Part shown: in pieces, positions 17,192 through 25,594 of the stretch
How positions within the stretch are numbered: position 1 is the stretch's first letter
Layout of the letters: each line of letters opens with the position of its first letter
The notes under the pieces: generated by a model
The model's database searches: none
What the model was told of the DNA's origin: nothing
What the model saw: the letters and a program-made list of their open reading frames with translations, nothing else
Program-made: the position numbers and the translations under genes
NCBI GenBank assembly: GCA_017445995.1
Contig: JAFSRT010000023.1
Span: 80,966-144,965, forward strand
Source of the DNA: Clostridia bacterium
GTDB lineage: Bacteria; Bacillota; Clostridia; Christensenellales; Borkfalkiaceae
Length of the DNA: 64,000 nt
Direction of reading: 5' to 3'

Positions 17192-17356
17192 TTATTTCGC
17201 TTCTTTATGAAGCGTGTGCTTTTTGCAGAACTTGCAGTATTTTTGCATTTCTATTCTTTCTGCGTCGTTTTTCTTATTCTTAAACGTGTCGTAATTTCTC
17301 TGTTTGCATTCTGTACAAGCCAACGTTATTTTGGCTCTTGCGCCTTTAGCAGCCAT
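17192..17356 (-). CDS. rpmG: 50S ribosomal protein L33
   Basis: A 54-aa ORF starting [20 protein letters not shown] and containing two CxxC pairs (CTEC and CKFC), so this is the zinc-binding form. GGAG lies before the ATG at 17356. It is the first gene of the cluster, 47 bp before secE, the normal Firmicutes arrangement. Confidence 0.95.
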   Translation of the reverse strand: MAAKGARAKITLACTECKQRNYDTFKNKKNDAERIEMQKYCKFCKKHTLHKEAK

Positions 17357-17412
17357 AATCGCTCCTTTTTTTACATCAAAAAATTAACACTCCGTATCCG
17401 AAGTGCTAAATT

Positions 17413-17441
17413 ATTTTATCATTATTTATATTATATGTCAA
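17413..17441 (-). promoter_or_regulatory. Promoter of rpmG-secE-nusG-rplKA
   Basis: TTGACA (17436-17441), 17 bp, TAAAAT (17413-17418) on the minus strand. An imperfect hairpin (AGCACTTCG/CGGAGTGTT) follows in the leader. Confidence 0.8.
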
Positions 17442-17544
17442 GATTTTTTTGCCGTTTTTACACTTTTTTTTGCTTATTTTTATCTTTTTTCGGCGCTTTC
17501 CCCTATATTGCATAACGAACGGCAATAAGCCACAATATATTGTC

Positions 17545-18384
17545 CTAATCTATCACGTTTTCAAGCGTTTTATAGATGTCGTTTTCCATTATTATTCTTT
17601 CGATATCTTCCTGCGACAGAACTTTTATTTTTTTGCCGTCTGAAAAGACGACTATCTCGTTTATCGCGTTCTTTTGCAAAACGTTTATAACTTTTTTAAC
17701 GGTCGCCGTATTTTCAAGGGCGGTTTTAACGTACGGCAAACCCCGTTCGTAATCTTCTTTTTTCAGGTTTCGCGCAATCTTTACGTACCTGTTTTGTCTT
17801 TTTCCGTCAAAAAGCCCGAACAGAATAAACAGGGCGAAAAATAAAATCGTTAGGTTTACGCTTTTAAAACAGGAAAAGATAAACAGCGAAAAGAGAAGCA
17901 GCACGAATATAACGGAAATAACGACGCATATTCTTTTCGCCGTTTTTTCGTTTTTAGAGTATGACACGATTGAAAACAGCGCCCTGCCCCCGTCCAGCGG
18001 AAGAACGGGCAGAAGATTGACTACGGCAAGCGACAGATTTGCTTCGGCAACGACGTCGGTGTAGGCGTAAGCCGTTGGAAAAATCCACCACGTCGCCACG
18101 AAAAACACCGCGATTACGATATTCGTTATAGGGCCTGCTAAACTTACCTTAAACTCGTCGAGTAAAGAAAGCCCGTCGACGTTCCCCTTTACCACCGCGC
18201 CGAACGGCATAAGCACTATTTCGTTTAGTTTATAGCCGAGACCGTTGGCGACGATAGAGTGCCCTATTTCGTGCATAACCGCGCTTAACGTGTAGATAAC
18301 GAAAAGAAATATTTTATTAGTCAGCGCGAAATAGAAACCGAGAGGAAAAAAAAGGGGATGAACGGAAAGTTTTAAACTTCCCAA
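17545..18384 (-). CDS. spoIVFB: Site-2 protease SpoIVFB-like, sporulation
   Basis: A 279-aa intramembrane metalloprotease of family M50. The zinc motif HEIGH lies at about residue 39 in a membrane helix, and the second site LPVLPLDGGRALF supplies the Asp ligand. About six membrane spans and a cytoplasmic C-terminal region follow (about 195-279), which resembles a CBS-like regulatory part. In sporulation the Bacillus counterpart cleaves pro-sigma-K in the outer forespore membrane. It overlaps the end of the SpoIVFA-like gene by 13 bp. That pairing is the main support for the sporulation assignment; M50 proteases also serve other pathways. Confidence 0.8.
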   Translation of the reverse strand: MGSLKLSVHPLFFPLGFYFALTNKIFLFVIYTLSAVMHEIGHSIVANGLGYKLNEIVLMPFGAVVKGNVDGLSLLDEFKVSLAGPITNIVIAVFFVATWWIFPTAYAYTDVVAEANLSLAVVNLLPVLPLDGGRALFSIVSYSKNEKTAKRICVVISVIFVLLLFSLFIFSCFKSVNLTILFFALFILFGLFDGKRQNRYVKIARNLKKEDYERGLPYVKTALENTATVKKVINVLQKNAINEIVVFSDGKKIKVLSQEDIERIIMENDIYKTLENVID

Positions 18385-19163
18385 AAAATCTCTCCGTTTT
18401 CTACGGTGTAGTTAGTTATCGTCGCGCCGTCCTTTCCGATAAAGACCATCGTCGCAAGGTTTTCGCCCGAAGTGTAGCCTACGGGAAGGTTGTTAAACAC
18501 GGTTTCGCCCGTCGTTAAGTATGCTAAATCAAGACCGCTTATCACCGTTTTGAAGTTTTTGTTATGTTCGACGGTAAGCGTGATTTTGCCGTCTTCCGCT
18601 ATATCTCTCGATACGATTTTGCCTTCGACGGGTGAATAAACGCTACCTGCCCCCGAAAAGGTTATAACCCCGTCGTTCACCGCGATAATAGACCTTTCGT
18701 TTTCGTTAAAAACCACTTTAAAATCGTTGTAGTTTCTTTCGTCGACACTTGCGGTTTCTACCTTTCCGTTACCGTTTATTAAATTGTTTATCGCGCTGTT
18801 AGGAAGTAAAATATTCGTTATTAAAATCGTCGCGAAAAGTAACCCTATTAAAACGAACTCGAAGGCGATAACCCCGAACTTTTTCTTTTTTCTGACGGTA
18901 ATAGTTTCCGTAAGATTTTCTGTTTCGGAAATAGTTTCTTCTTTACCGATAAGCGCTTCGTTTTCGACTATTTTATCCTGAATTACCGAATTAACGTTGT
19001 CGCCCGTTAGGGTTGTTTCGCCGTTTACTTTATCGATTACTTCTTTTTTTATCTTGTTTTCTTTTTTAAATAAAAAGCGTTTCTTTTTCGGAACGGCGTA
19101 AGAAATACTCGCCGAACTTTCGGGTATTTCAATCATTTTTGCATATTGCAGTTTATCGTTCAT
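18372..19163 (-). CDS. spoIVFA: SpoIVFA-like membrane protein with degenerate M23 domain
   Basis: A 263-aa protein with a long cytoplasmic N-terminus (about 1-90, basic then acidic), one membrane span (VIAFEFVLIGLLFATILIT) and an extracytoplasmic C-terminal part. The latter shows the fold of M23/LytM domains: VYSPVEGKIVSRD, a TLTVEHNKNF strand and an FIGKDGATI end. The zinc-binding H-x-D and H-x-H are absent, as in SpoIVFA, which is a regulator rather than an enzyme. It overlaps the M50 protease gene, and the pair is typical of endospore formers. Its AAAAGGAG site is strong. Confidence 0.72.
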   Translation of the reverse strand: MNDKLQYAKMIEIPESSASISYAVPKKKRFLFKKENKIKKEVIDKVNGETTLTGDNVNSVIQDKIVENEALIGKEETISETENLTETITVRKKKKFGVIAFEFVLIGLLFATILITNILLPNSAINNLINGNGKVETASVDERNYNDFKVVFNENERSIIAVNDGVITFSGAGSVYSPVEGKIVSRDIAEDGKITLTVEHNKNFKTVISGLDLAYLTTGETVFNNLPVGYTSGENLATMVFIGKDGATITNYTVENGEIFWEV

Positions 19164-19229
19164 TTTTTTATCTCCTTTTATCGACCTATAAAAAATATAT
19201 GACGGCTTGTCTTTATTTATTCTAACGAT

Positions 19230-19262
19230 AAAAAAAATCGCAAGAGAATATCCCTTGCGATA
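19230..19262 (-). terminator. Terminator after the phosphoglycerate mutase gene
   Basis: Stem TCGCAAG/CTTGCGA with the minus-strand T-run TTTTTTTT after it. Confidence 0.8.
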
Positions 19263-19293
19263 ATTATTTTACTTTATTTTTTTATTTTGCCTT

Positions 19294-20511
19294 TTAATTT
19301 ATCCCCAAAAACTCTTTCATAAGCATTTCGCCGGACTTTATAACCACGCCCGTTTTTTCCGCTTCCTTTTCGGTGTACCTATCGGCTTTTACGCCGTTAT
19401 ACGGTTTTTCGCTGTCGTATATTAAAAACGGCACGGGGTCGGAACAATGCGTTTTTATCTTTATCGGGGTCGGGTGGTCTGGACAGATTAACATTTTAAA
19501 TGGTTCGCCCGTTTCTTTTAATCCCTTTAACACGGCTTTAACTACTTTCTCGGAAATCTCTTCTATCGAAAATATCTTATTTTTAACGTCGCCGTGGTGT
19601 CCGCACTCGTCGGGCGCTTCCATATGAATATACACGAAATCGTACCCGTCTTTAAGTGCCGAAAGGCAGGCGGACGCTTTACCCGAAAAATTCGTGTCGT
19701 AATTCCCCGTCGCACCCGCAACTTCGATAACTTTCATATCCGTTAAAATAGCGATACCTTTAAGCAAATCGACGGCGGAAATCATAGCGCCTTTTAGTCC
19801 CGTTTTTTCCTTGAAACCGATAAGCGACGGTTTTGTTCCTTCGCCCCAAAACCACAAAGACGTTGCGGGATTTTTGCCTTCTTTTATTCTTTTAATATTT
19901 ATCGGGTGGTTTTTCAGAAGTTCGGCACTTTTCTCCATAATCGCCAAATACTCTTTCCCTACCCGACTTGTCGGAAGATAATCTTTTATCTTTTTGCCCG
20001 TAATGTCGTGCGGCGGAGTTAAGTCGTTGCACAGTTCCCCGTTATCGGTAACGAGACAATGCCTATACGAAATGCCCGCGTAGAGTTTCCTTTTTTCGTC
20101 GTTAATATTTTCCGCAAGATACGAAATAAGTTCCTTCGCTTCTTCCGTCGATATTTCGTCCGCACTGTAATCTATCATCGTTTTATCAATAAAATTATCT
20201 TCGTCTGATAAAGTAACGAGATTAGCCCTTACCGTTACGTCGGTATCTTTAAGCGCTATTCCGATAGACGCCGCTTCTAACGGCGAACGCCCCGTATAGC
20301 ACGACTTCGGGTCGTACCCTAATACGGAAAGGTTAGCAACGTCGCTACCCGGTTTTAATCCGTCGGGAATAGTTTTACATAAACCGACTTCTGAATATTT
20401 GCATAAATTGTCTATATCGTCTTTTTTCGCAACTTCAAGCGGGGTTTGACCGTTAAGGCTGTCGACAGGGTAATCCGCCATACCGTCGCCTAATATAACT
20501 ACGTATTTCAT
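19294..20511 (-). CDS. apgM: Cofactor-independent phosphoglycerate mutase, archaeal (ApgM) type
   Basis: A 405-aa enzyme of the alkaline-phosphatase superfamily that interconverts 3- and 2-phosphoglycerate without 2,3-bisphosphoglycerate. The start MKYVVILGDGMADYP holds the first metal-binding Asp; GSDVANLSVLGYDP carries the catalytic Ser region; GRSPLEAASIG and the C-terminal MEAPDECGHHGD metal ligands complete the family signature. It is much shorter than bacterial GpmI (about 510 aa). The ATG at 20511 overlaps the ung stop in an ATGA junction, so the two are translationally coupled. The in-frame TTG upstream is rejected. Confidence 0.9.
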   Translation of the reverse strand: MKYVVILGDGMADYPVDSLNGQTPLEVAKKDDIDNLCKYSEVGLCKTIPDGLKPGSDVANLSVLGYDPKSCYTGRSPLEAASIGIALKDTDVTVRANLVTLSDEDNFIDKTMIDYSADEISTEEAKELISYLAENINDEKRKLYAGISYRHCLVTDNGELCNDLTPPHDITGKKIKDYLPTSRVGKEYLAIMEKSAELLKNHPINIKRIKEGKNPATSLWFWGEGTKPSLIGFKEKTGLKGAMISAVDLLKGIAILTDMKVIEVAGATGNYDTNFSGKASACLSALKDGYDFVYIHMEAPDECGHHGDVKNKIFSIEEISEKVVKAVLKGLKETGEPFKMLICPDHPTPIKIKTHCSDPVPFLIYDSEKPYNGVKADRYTEKEAEKTGVVIKSGEMLMKEFLGIN

Positions 20512-21176
20512 AACGCGCTCCAATCAATCGGCAATACGCCGTGTTTTATAAGATATTTGTTTGCACCGATAAAGTGTCCGCAACCGAAAAATCCGTTGTA
20601 CGCAGAAAGCGGGGAAGGGTGCGCGCTTTCCAAAATCAAGTGTTTATTCTCGTCAATAAACGCTTTTTTTGCGCGTGCGTTAGCACCCCATAAAATAAAC
20701 ACTACGTTGTTTCTCTTTTCCGAAATCTTTTTTATTATGCCGTCGGTAAACTCTTCCCATCCCTTTCCTTTATGCGAATTTGCTTGATGTTCACGAACGG
20801 TCAGAACCGAGTTTAGCAATAAAACGCCTTGTTTTGCCCAACCCGTAAGGTCGCCGTATTCGGGAAGTTCCGCGTCCGTTTCGTCCTTTATTTCTTTAAA
20901 AATATTGACAAGGGAAGGCGGTTTTTCCACACCTTTCGGCACGGAAAACGAAAGTCCCATCGCTTGCCCTTTTTCGTGGTAGGGGTCCTGCCCTATTATA
21001 ACGACTTTTATCGCCGAAAACGGGGTCAGTTTCATTGAATTGAAAATATCGTACATAGACGGGTAAACGGTGTATTTTGAGTATTCGGTTTTTAAGAAAT
21101 TACGGAGATTACAATAACTTTCCGATTTGAATAAATCGTCAAGAAGATTATCCCACTCTTCGCTTATCTTTATCAT
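20508..21176 (-). CDS. ung: Uracil-DNA glycosylase
   Basis: A 222-aa family 1 glycosylase that removes uracil from DNA. The water-activating motif GQDPYH and the minor-groove loop HPSPLSAYNGFFG are intact, and the length is normal. Two adjacent ATGs are possible (21179 and 21176); the second lies 7 bp from the -10 box. No Shine-Dalgarno site exists and the promoter abuts the gene, so the mRNA is probably leaderless. It is divergent from mntP and overlaps apgM. Confidence 0.95.
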   Translation of the reverse strand: MIKISEEWDNLLDDLFKSESYCNLRNFLKTEYSKYTVYPSMYDIFNSMKLTPFSAIKVVIIGQDPYHEKGQAMGLSFSVPKGVEKPPSLVNIFKEIKDETDAELPEYGDLTGWAKQGVLLLNSVLTVREHQANSHKGKGWEEFTDGIIKKISEKRNNVVFILWGANARAKKAFIDENKHLILESAHPSPLSAYNGFFGCGHFIGANKYLIKHGVLPIDWSAL

Positions 21177-21183
21177 CATTTTT

Positions 21184-21212
21184 AATATATCATATTGTTA
21201 AACATAAATCAA
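21184..21212 (-). promoter_or_regulatory. Promoter of ung, probably giving a leaderless mRNA
   Basis: TTGATT (21207-21212), 17 bp, TATATT (21184-21189) on the minus strand. The -10 box is 4 bp from the first and 7 bp from the second ATG, so transcription should start at or next to the start codon. Confidence 0.65.
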
Positions 21213-21222
21213 TCATTTTATT

Positions 21223-21251
21223 TTGACATATCGAATATAATTATTTATAAT
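21223..21251 (+). promoter_or_regulatory. Consensus promoter of mntP, probably giving a leaderless mRNA
   Basis: TTGACA (21223-21228), 17 bp, TATAAT (21246-21251): a perfect consensus sigma-A promoter. Only 7 bp separate it from the ATG of mntP, and no room is left for a ribosome-binding site. Confidence 0.8.
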
Positions 21252-21258
21252 AAGATTT

Positions 21259-21837
21259 ATGAGTATAACAGAAATTATTTTAATCGGCGTTGCACTCGCA
21301 ACGGACGCGTTCGCGGTAACCGTTTCAAACTGCACCACGTATAAATCGGGGCTTACTAAAAAACACGAGTTATCAATGCCGATAACTTTTGCCTTCTTTC
21401 AGTTTTTAATGCCCGTCGTCGGGTTTTATCTCGGTAGTATTGTAAGCGTATACTTAAAATCCTTTTCCAAATATATTACCGCGACGATATTTTTTATTCT
21501 CGCTATAAAGATAATAATAGAAATCGTAGTAGAAAAAAAAGACGGCGATATTTCAAAACCGAATAAAAGCGGGTTTTCTTTTTCACTTCTTCTTATTCAG
21601 GGAATAGCGACGAGTATCGACGCGCTTATTATCGGCGTCGCTTTCGCAGGCACGCTTTCCATTTCGGTATTTATCGCGGGACTTATTATCGGAACGGTTA
21701 CTTTTATTATCGTATCGGGCGCGCTTATTATCGGCAAGAAACTCGGCGAGATACTCGGAAAATACGCGGTTATTATCGGGGCGGTAATTTTATTTATACT
21801 TGCCGTTAAAAATCTTATCGAAGGGATTATCGGGTAA
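21259..21837 (+). CDS. mntP: Manganese efflux pump MntP
   Basis: A 192-aa integral membrane protein of six spans, built of two repeats. The first carries ALATDAFAVTVSNC and the second GIATSIDALIIGVAFAGT, whose Asp residues bind the metal in characterised MntP proteins. It would export excess Mn2+. It is divergent from ung and ends before a bidirectional terminator. No yybP-ykoY manganese riboswitch fits in the short upstream region, unlike in many relatives, and the transcript seems leaderless, so another form of control is needed, if any. Confidence 0.92.
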   Translation: MSITEIILIGVALATDAFAVTVSNCTTYKSGLTKKHELSMPITFAFFQFLMPVVGFYLGSIVSVYLKSFSKYITATIFFILAIKIIIEIVVEKKDGDISKPNKSGFSFSLLLIQGIATSIDALIIGVAFAGTLSISVFIAGLIIGTVTFIIVSGALIIGKKLGEILGKYAVIIGAVILFILAVKNLIEGIIG

Positions 21838-21868
21838 AATAATTAAAGATAAAAAATGAACGTAAAAA

Positions 21869-21900
21869 TAAGGCGTGAGATGATCTCACGCCTTGATTTT
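21869..21900. terminator. Bidirectional terminator between mntP and a lipoprotein gene
   Basis: Perfect stem AAGGCGTGAG/CTCACGCCTT with a 5-nt loop, A-rich on one side and T-rich on the other; it serves two convergent genes. Confidence 0.88.
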
Positions 21901-21916
21901 TTGTTTTTGATGTTAA

Positions 21917-23008
21917 TTAAACTTCTTCTTCAAAATAGTCGCCGTCTTCAGGTTCTTCATCGCCGAAAGAAGGGATTTCGAACTTTAAATAATCGCCCGT
22001 GTTCTTCGGTGCACTGATTTCGCTGTTGTTTGCAACTATTTCAAGTTTAGCCTTAAATTTGCCCTTGAAACTCATATCTTCGTAAGCAGGAAGTTTGAAA
22101 TCGAAATCGGTTTCCGCTTCAATTTTTGCACATTTTAATCTGCATACGTCGTCGAAAATCAAATATGCCGTTGCGTTAACGTTGAACTTGTCGCCGTCTT
22201 TGATGCCCAAAGCGGTTTTAACAAGTTTAAGCGTTTCTTCGGTGGTTTCGATTTTGAACTTATAGCCGTTAGAACCGTCGAAATAAATCTTGATGCCGTA
22301 TCCTTTAGCCATTGCGATAACGGAAGTAGCAACTTCTGCCGGTGCAGCTTTAACCATTGCAAGTGCACCTGCGATACCGTCGGTGATTTTAGCGCTTACG
22401 CCTTCGGTCTGAACCGCTTCTTTAATCTGCGGAATAGTTACCGCGATTTTTGCCTTTGATGACAACGCCTTGTCGAAACTTGCTTCGCCGTCAACGTAAA
22501 CCGTGCCGTCTTTATCGAGAATAATACTTGCTTTTTCTTTTGCGGTTTTGTTCATTACGGATTTAAGTAAAGATAAACCGATAGTAGCGATAGCGTTTCT
22601 TTCGTTGCCTTCGTTTGCAGCCGTTAATTTAGCAGGAACTTCGCCCTTTAACGTTGCTTCCGAATTAGTTTCGAAAGATGCGGTAACAAACGAATCTTCC
22701 TTCTTTTCGTCAGAGAAGTTTGCCCTTACTTTTAAGTCGTTTTCGGTTTTGAGTTTTAAGGACATAGTATCGATAGCGATTTCGCCTTCGATATCTAATC
22801 CGCCGTCCATACCGAAAGTAACAACTTTGTCCGCTTTTTGAACTATTGCCGTGTTAGCGTTAACCTTTTCAATAAAGCCTTTCAGGTCATCCGCCGTCAT
22901 TTCCTTGCTGTAATCGCCTTTATAATCGGCGCTGTTATCACAAGCCGTGAAAACGAGGCAGGAGAAAACCATTGTTAATGACAACATTATTGCCAAAAGT
23001 TTTTTCAT
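21917..23008 (-). CDS. Lipoprotein of unknown function
   Basis: A 363-aa protein with a signal peptide ending LVFTAC (lipid-anchored Cys23). The mature part is rich in alternating beta strands and Lys/Glu/Ala; segments such as GEIAIDTMSLKLKTENDLKVR and GKFKAKLEIV suggest a large beta-sheet fold like lipid- or ligand-binding lipoproteins (LolA/LppX-like), but no family motif is recognised. The C-terminus is strongly acidic (EEPEDGDYFEEEV). It has a GGAGG site and its own promoter and terminator, so it is a single-gene unit. Confidence 0.75.
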   Translation of the reverse strand: MKKLLAIMLSLTMVFSCLVFTACDNSADYKGDYSKEMTADDLKGFIEKVNANTAIVQKADKVVTFGMDGGLDIEGEIAIDTMSLKLKTENDLKVRANFSDEKKEDSFVTASFETNSEATLKGEVPAKLTAANEGNERNAIATIGLSLLKSVMNKTAKEKASIILDKDGTVYVDGEASFDKALSSKAKIAVTIPQIKEAVQTEGVSAKITDGIAGALAMVKAAPAEVATSVIAMAKGYGIKIYFDGSNGYKFKIETTEETLKLVKTALGIKDGDKFNVNATAYLIFDDVCRLKCAKIEAETDFDFKLPAYEDMSFKGKFKAKLEIVANNSEISAPKNTGDYLKFEIPSFGDEEPEDGDYFEEEV

Positions 23009-23051
23009 AGAATAATCCTCCTTTATTTTATTATTTTATTCTATTACAGTA

Positions 23052-23080
23052 ATAATAAACCTTAAACGCTGTATTGTCAA
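23052..23080 (-). promoter_or_regulatory. Promoter of the lipoprotein gene
   Basis: TTGACA (23075-23080), 17 bp, TATTAT (23052-23057) on the minus strand, about 40 bp before the ATG. Confidence 0.7.
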
Positions 23081-23130
23081 TACTTTTTTATTAAAATCTT
23101 CCCTTTTTTATGCATTTGCGGTTAAAAAGT

Positions 23131-23163
23131 AAAAAAAGTCGCGCGTTTTTCCGCGCGACTTTG
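23131..23163 (-). terminator. Terminator after icd
   Basis: Stem AGTCGCGCG/CGCGCGACT with T-runs on both sides, right after the icd stop on the minus strand. Confidence 0.88.
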
Positions 23164-23177
23164 ATTGTTTTTTTACC

Positions 23178-24377
23178 TTAAAGTCTTTTCGCTATCGCCT
23201 TTAAGAATTCTTCGGACGAAAGTTTTTTAGGGGTTATACCTTCCTTTTTAAACAAACTCACAAGGTCGCCCGTCATTTCGCCGTTTTCAATAGTTTCAAC
23301 GGTCGCCTTTTCAAGCCTGTCGGCAAACCCCATAAGTTCGTCGTTTCCGTCTAACTCTCCGCGTTTTTTAAGCGCGCCCGTCCATGCGAAAATGGTCGCT
23401 ACGGGGTTAGTGGACGTTTCTTCGCCCTTCCTGTATTTATAGTAATGTCTTGTAACCGTGCCGTGCGCCGCTTCGTATTCGAATACGCCCGTCGGGGAAA
23501 CCAACACGCTCGTCATCATAGCGAGACTGCCGAACGCCGTTGCAAGCATATCGCTCATCACGTCGCCGTCGTAGTTCTTGCACGCCCAGATTATTCCGCC
23601 TTCCGAACGGACTATCCTTGCAACCACGTCATCGATAAGGGTGTACATATACTCTATTCCGAGTTTTTCGAACTTGTCTTTATATTCTTCTTCGTAAATA
23701 CGCGCGAAAATCTTTTTGAAGTTGCCGTCGTAAATCTTGCTTATGGTATCTTTCGTCGCAAACCAGAGTGGCATTTTTTTATCGAGTGCGTAATTAAAAC
23801 AGGAACGCGCGAAACTTTCGATACTCTTATCGGTGTTATGCATAGCCATAACAACGCCGTTATCTTTAAAGTCGAAAACTTCTATACTCTTTCTTTCGCC
23901 GTTTCTGTCGGTAAACGACAATTCGGCTTTGCCTTTCGCCGTTTCGCCGTCGACCGCTTTATATACGTCCCCGTATGCGTGCCTTGCAATAACTATCGGC
24001 TTTTTCCACGTAGGAATATACGGGGTTATCCCGTCGATAAGTATCGGCGCGCGGAACACCGTGCCGTCGAGAATAGCCCTTATCGTTCCGTTAGGGCTTT
24101 TCCACATCTTTTTAAGGTTGTATTCTTCTACTCTCTGTTGGTTCGGCGTTATCGTGGCGCACTTTACCGCAACGCCGTATTTAAGGGTGGCGTTTGCGCT
24201 ATCGACGGTTATTTTATCGTCCGTTTCGTCCCTTTTAACAAGTCCCAAGTCGTAATATTCCGTTTTTAAGTCTACGTAGGGCAATATTAAAATCTCTTTT
24301 ATCCATTGCCACAGTATTCTCGTCATTTCGTCGCCGTCCATCTCTACGATAGGCGTCGTCATCTTAATTTTCGACAT
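23178..24377 (-). CDS. icd: NADP-dependent isocitrate dehydrogenase, eukaryote-like type
   Basis: A 399-aa enzyme that oxidises isocitrate to 2-oxoglutarate. The start [20 protein letters not shown], the [19 protein letters not shown] segment, and the C-terminal [13 protein letters not shown] and [10 protein letters not shown] motifs belong to the homodimeric subfamily shared with eukaryotic IDH1/IDH2, not the E. coli type. GGAG precedes the ATG. A -35 TTGTAA and -10 TAAAAT, 16 bp apart, overlap the end of ddl; a small inverted repeat CGTTAG-TTTT-CTAACG (24390-24405) lies in the leader. It stands alone between promoter and terminator, and supplies 2-oxoglutarate for glutamate synthesis. Confidence 0.95.
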   Translation of the reverse strand: MSKIKMTTPIVEMDGDEMTRILWQWIKEILILPYVDLKTEYYDLGLVKRDETDDKITVDSANATLKYGVAVKCATITPNQQRVEEYNLKKMWKSPNGTIRAILDGTVFRAPILIDGITPYIPTWKKPIVIARHAYGDVYKAVDGETAKGKAELSFTDRNGERKSIEVFDFKDNGVVMAMHNTDKSIESFARSCFNYALDKKMPLWFATKDTISKIYDGNFKKIFARIYEEEYKDKFEKLGIEYMYTLIDDVVARIVRSEGGIIWACKNYDGDVMSDMLATAFGSLAMMTSVLVSPTGVFEYEAAHGTVTRHYYKYRKGEETSTNPVATIFAWTGALKKRGELDGNDELMGFADRLEKATVETIENGEMTGDLVSLFKKEGITPKKLSSEEFLKAIAKRL

Positions 24378-24430
24378 AAGTAATTCTCCGTTAGTTTTCT
24401 AACGTTTATTTTAACATATCCCCGCCGATT

Positions 24431-25525
24431 TTACAAGCGTTTAGAAGCCTTTGTACCCACGCCTTCGAGTATTGAAGACTTATAAACCTTTAAAAGAGTG
24501 CTTTTCCCGTTGTTTTCCCGTTCGGTTTTTTCTATCACGTCTTCTAAAATAGCGGTAAACTCGGTAAATGTCGGACAGAAAAGATAATATGATAGCGAAC
24601 CCGGAACGCTGTTTATTTCGTTTAAGATAATTTCGCCGTTATAAATCATATAGTCTATTCTTACTATTCCGTTCGCGCCCGTTTCTTTATAAACTTTTGC
24701 GGTAATTTTCCGTATTTTATTCGCCGTTTTTTCGTCTGTCTTTGCGGGGAACTCTCTGTCGCCTTTACAGTATTTATCGGAAAAAGAGAGAACGCCATCC
24801 TTACTTTTAGGTTTTTCAAGTTGGGAAACGACGATATCGCCCGCAGAGTTCTGATACGCGGCGCAGTTTATTTCGGTAAACCCGCTTAAATACTTTTCCG
24901 CAATGATTTTATCGGAATACTTTTTGGCGAGTAAAACCGCTTCTTCGAGTTCGCGCCTATTGTCTGCCTTTTTAATCCCGATACTCGACCCGAGATTTGC
25001 GGGTTTAATTATAACGGGGTAAGAAAACTTCTTTTCTATTTCGTCTAAATTATCGCGAAATACGATACACGGCGTTACCTTAACGCCTATTCCCTTTAAG
25101 AACTTTTTTTGCAGTTCTTTATCCATAGACAGGGCGGAAGAAAATATATCGGGACTACATAACGGAATATCGTAGGCTTTCGCTATCCCCGATAAAGTTC
25201 CGTCTTCCCCGTTTTCGCCGTGCATACAGTTTATAGCGCACGATAAAGCGATAAAGGGTTTTAGTTTATTCTTTTTAAAACGGTATAGCGTTCTGTCCCG
25301 TTTAAGAAAGATTACGCCCGTCAGTTTTTTTCTGTCGATATTTTTATAAAAATCGATATTAAAAAGGGCTTCGCCCGTATACCACCTGCCGTCCGTATCG
25401 ATAAACACAGGTACGGGATTATACTTTTTACTGTTTTTTAAAGTCCTTGAAACTATTATTCCCGTAAGCACCGAAACGTCGTGTTCAACCGATATTCCGC
25501 CGAAGAAAATTGCAACGTTTTTCAT
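24431..25525 (-). CDS. ddl: D-alanine--D-alanine ligase
   Basis: A 364-aa ATP-grasp enzyme making D-Ala-D-Ala for peptidoglycan. Motifs are FFGGISVEHDVSVLTG at the start, the NCMHGENGEDGTLSG loop, PVIIKPANLGSSIGIKK in the ATP-grasp region, and the metal site ILNEINSVPGS. The ATG at 25525 is taken as the start; the longer in-frame ORF would use a GTG that overlaps the GGAGG site. It follows the MurF-like gene, whose product would attach the dipeptide it makes, so the two form a functional unit. Length is normal. Confidence 0.94.
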   Translation of the reverse strand: MKNVAIFFGGISVEHDVSVLTGIIVSRTLKNSKKYNPVPVFIDTDGRWYTGEALFNIDFYKNIDRKKLTGVIFLKRDRTLYRFKKNKLKPFIALSCAINCMHGENGEDGTLSGIAKAYDIPLCSPDIFSSALSMDKELQKKFLKGIGVKVTPCIVFRDNLDEIEKKFSYPVIIKPANLGSSIGIKKADNRRELEEAVLLAKKYSDKIIAEKYLSGFTEINCAAYQNSAGDIVVSQLEKPKSKDGVLSFSDKYCKGDREFPAKTDEKTANKIRKITAKVYKETGANGIVRIDYMIYNGEIILNEINSVPGSLSYYLFCPTFTEFTAILEDVIEKTERENNGKSTLLKVYKSSILEGVGTKASKRL

Positions 25526-25594
25526 TAAAAAAAACACCTCCGCATAATTTTTTTTGCTTTGGTGTTTTATCTTTTTTTCAGTCGTTAATAAGTG

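Noticed and set aside
21180..21258. A yybP-ykoY manganese riboswitch before mntP
   Set aside because: The promoter is 7 bp from the ATG, leaving no room for an aptamer.
23445..24269. Plus-strand ORF of 274 codons inside icd
   Set aside because: Antisense to a fully conserved isocitrate dehydrogenase; long because of codon bias, with no ribosome-binding site or recognisable domain.
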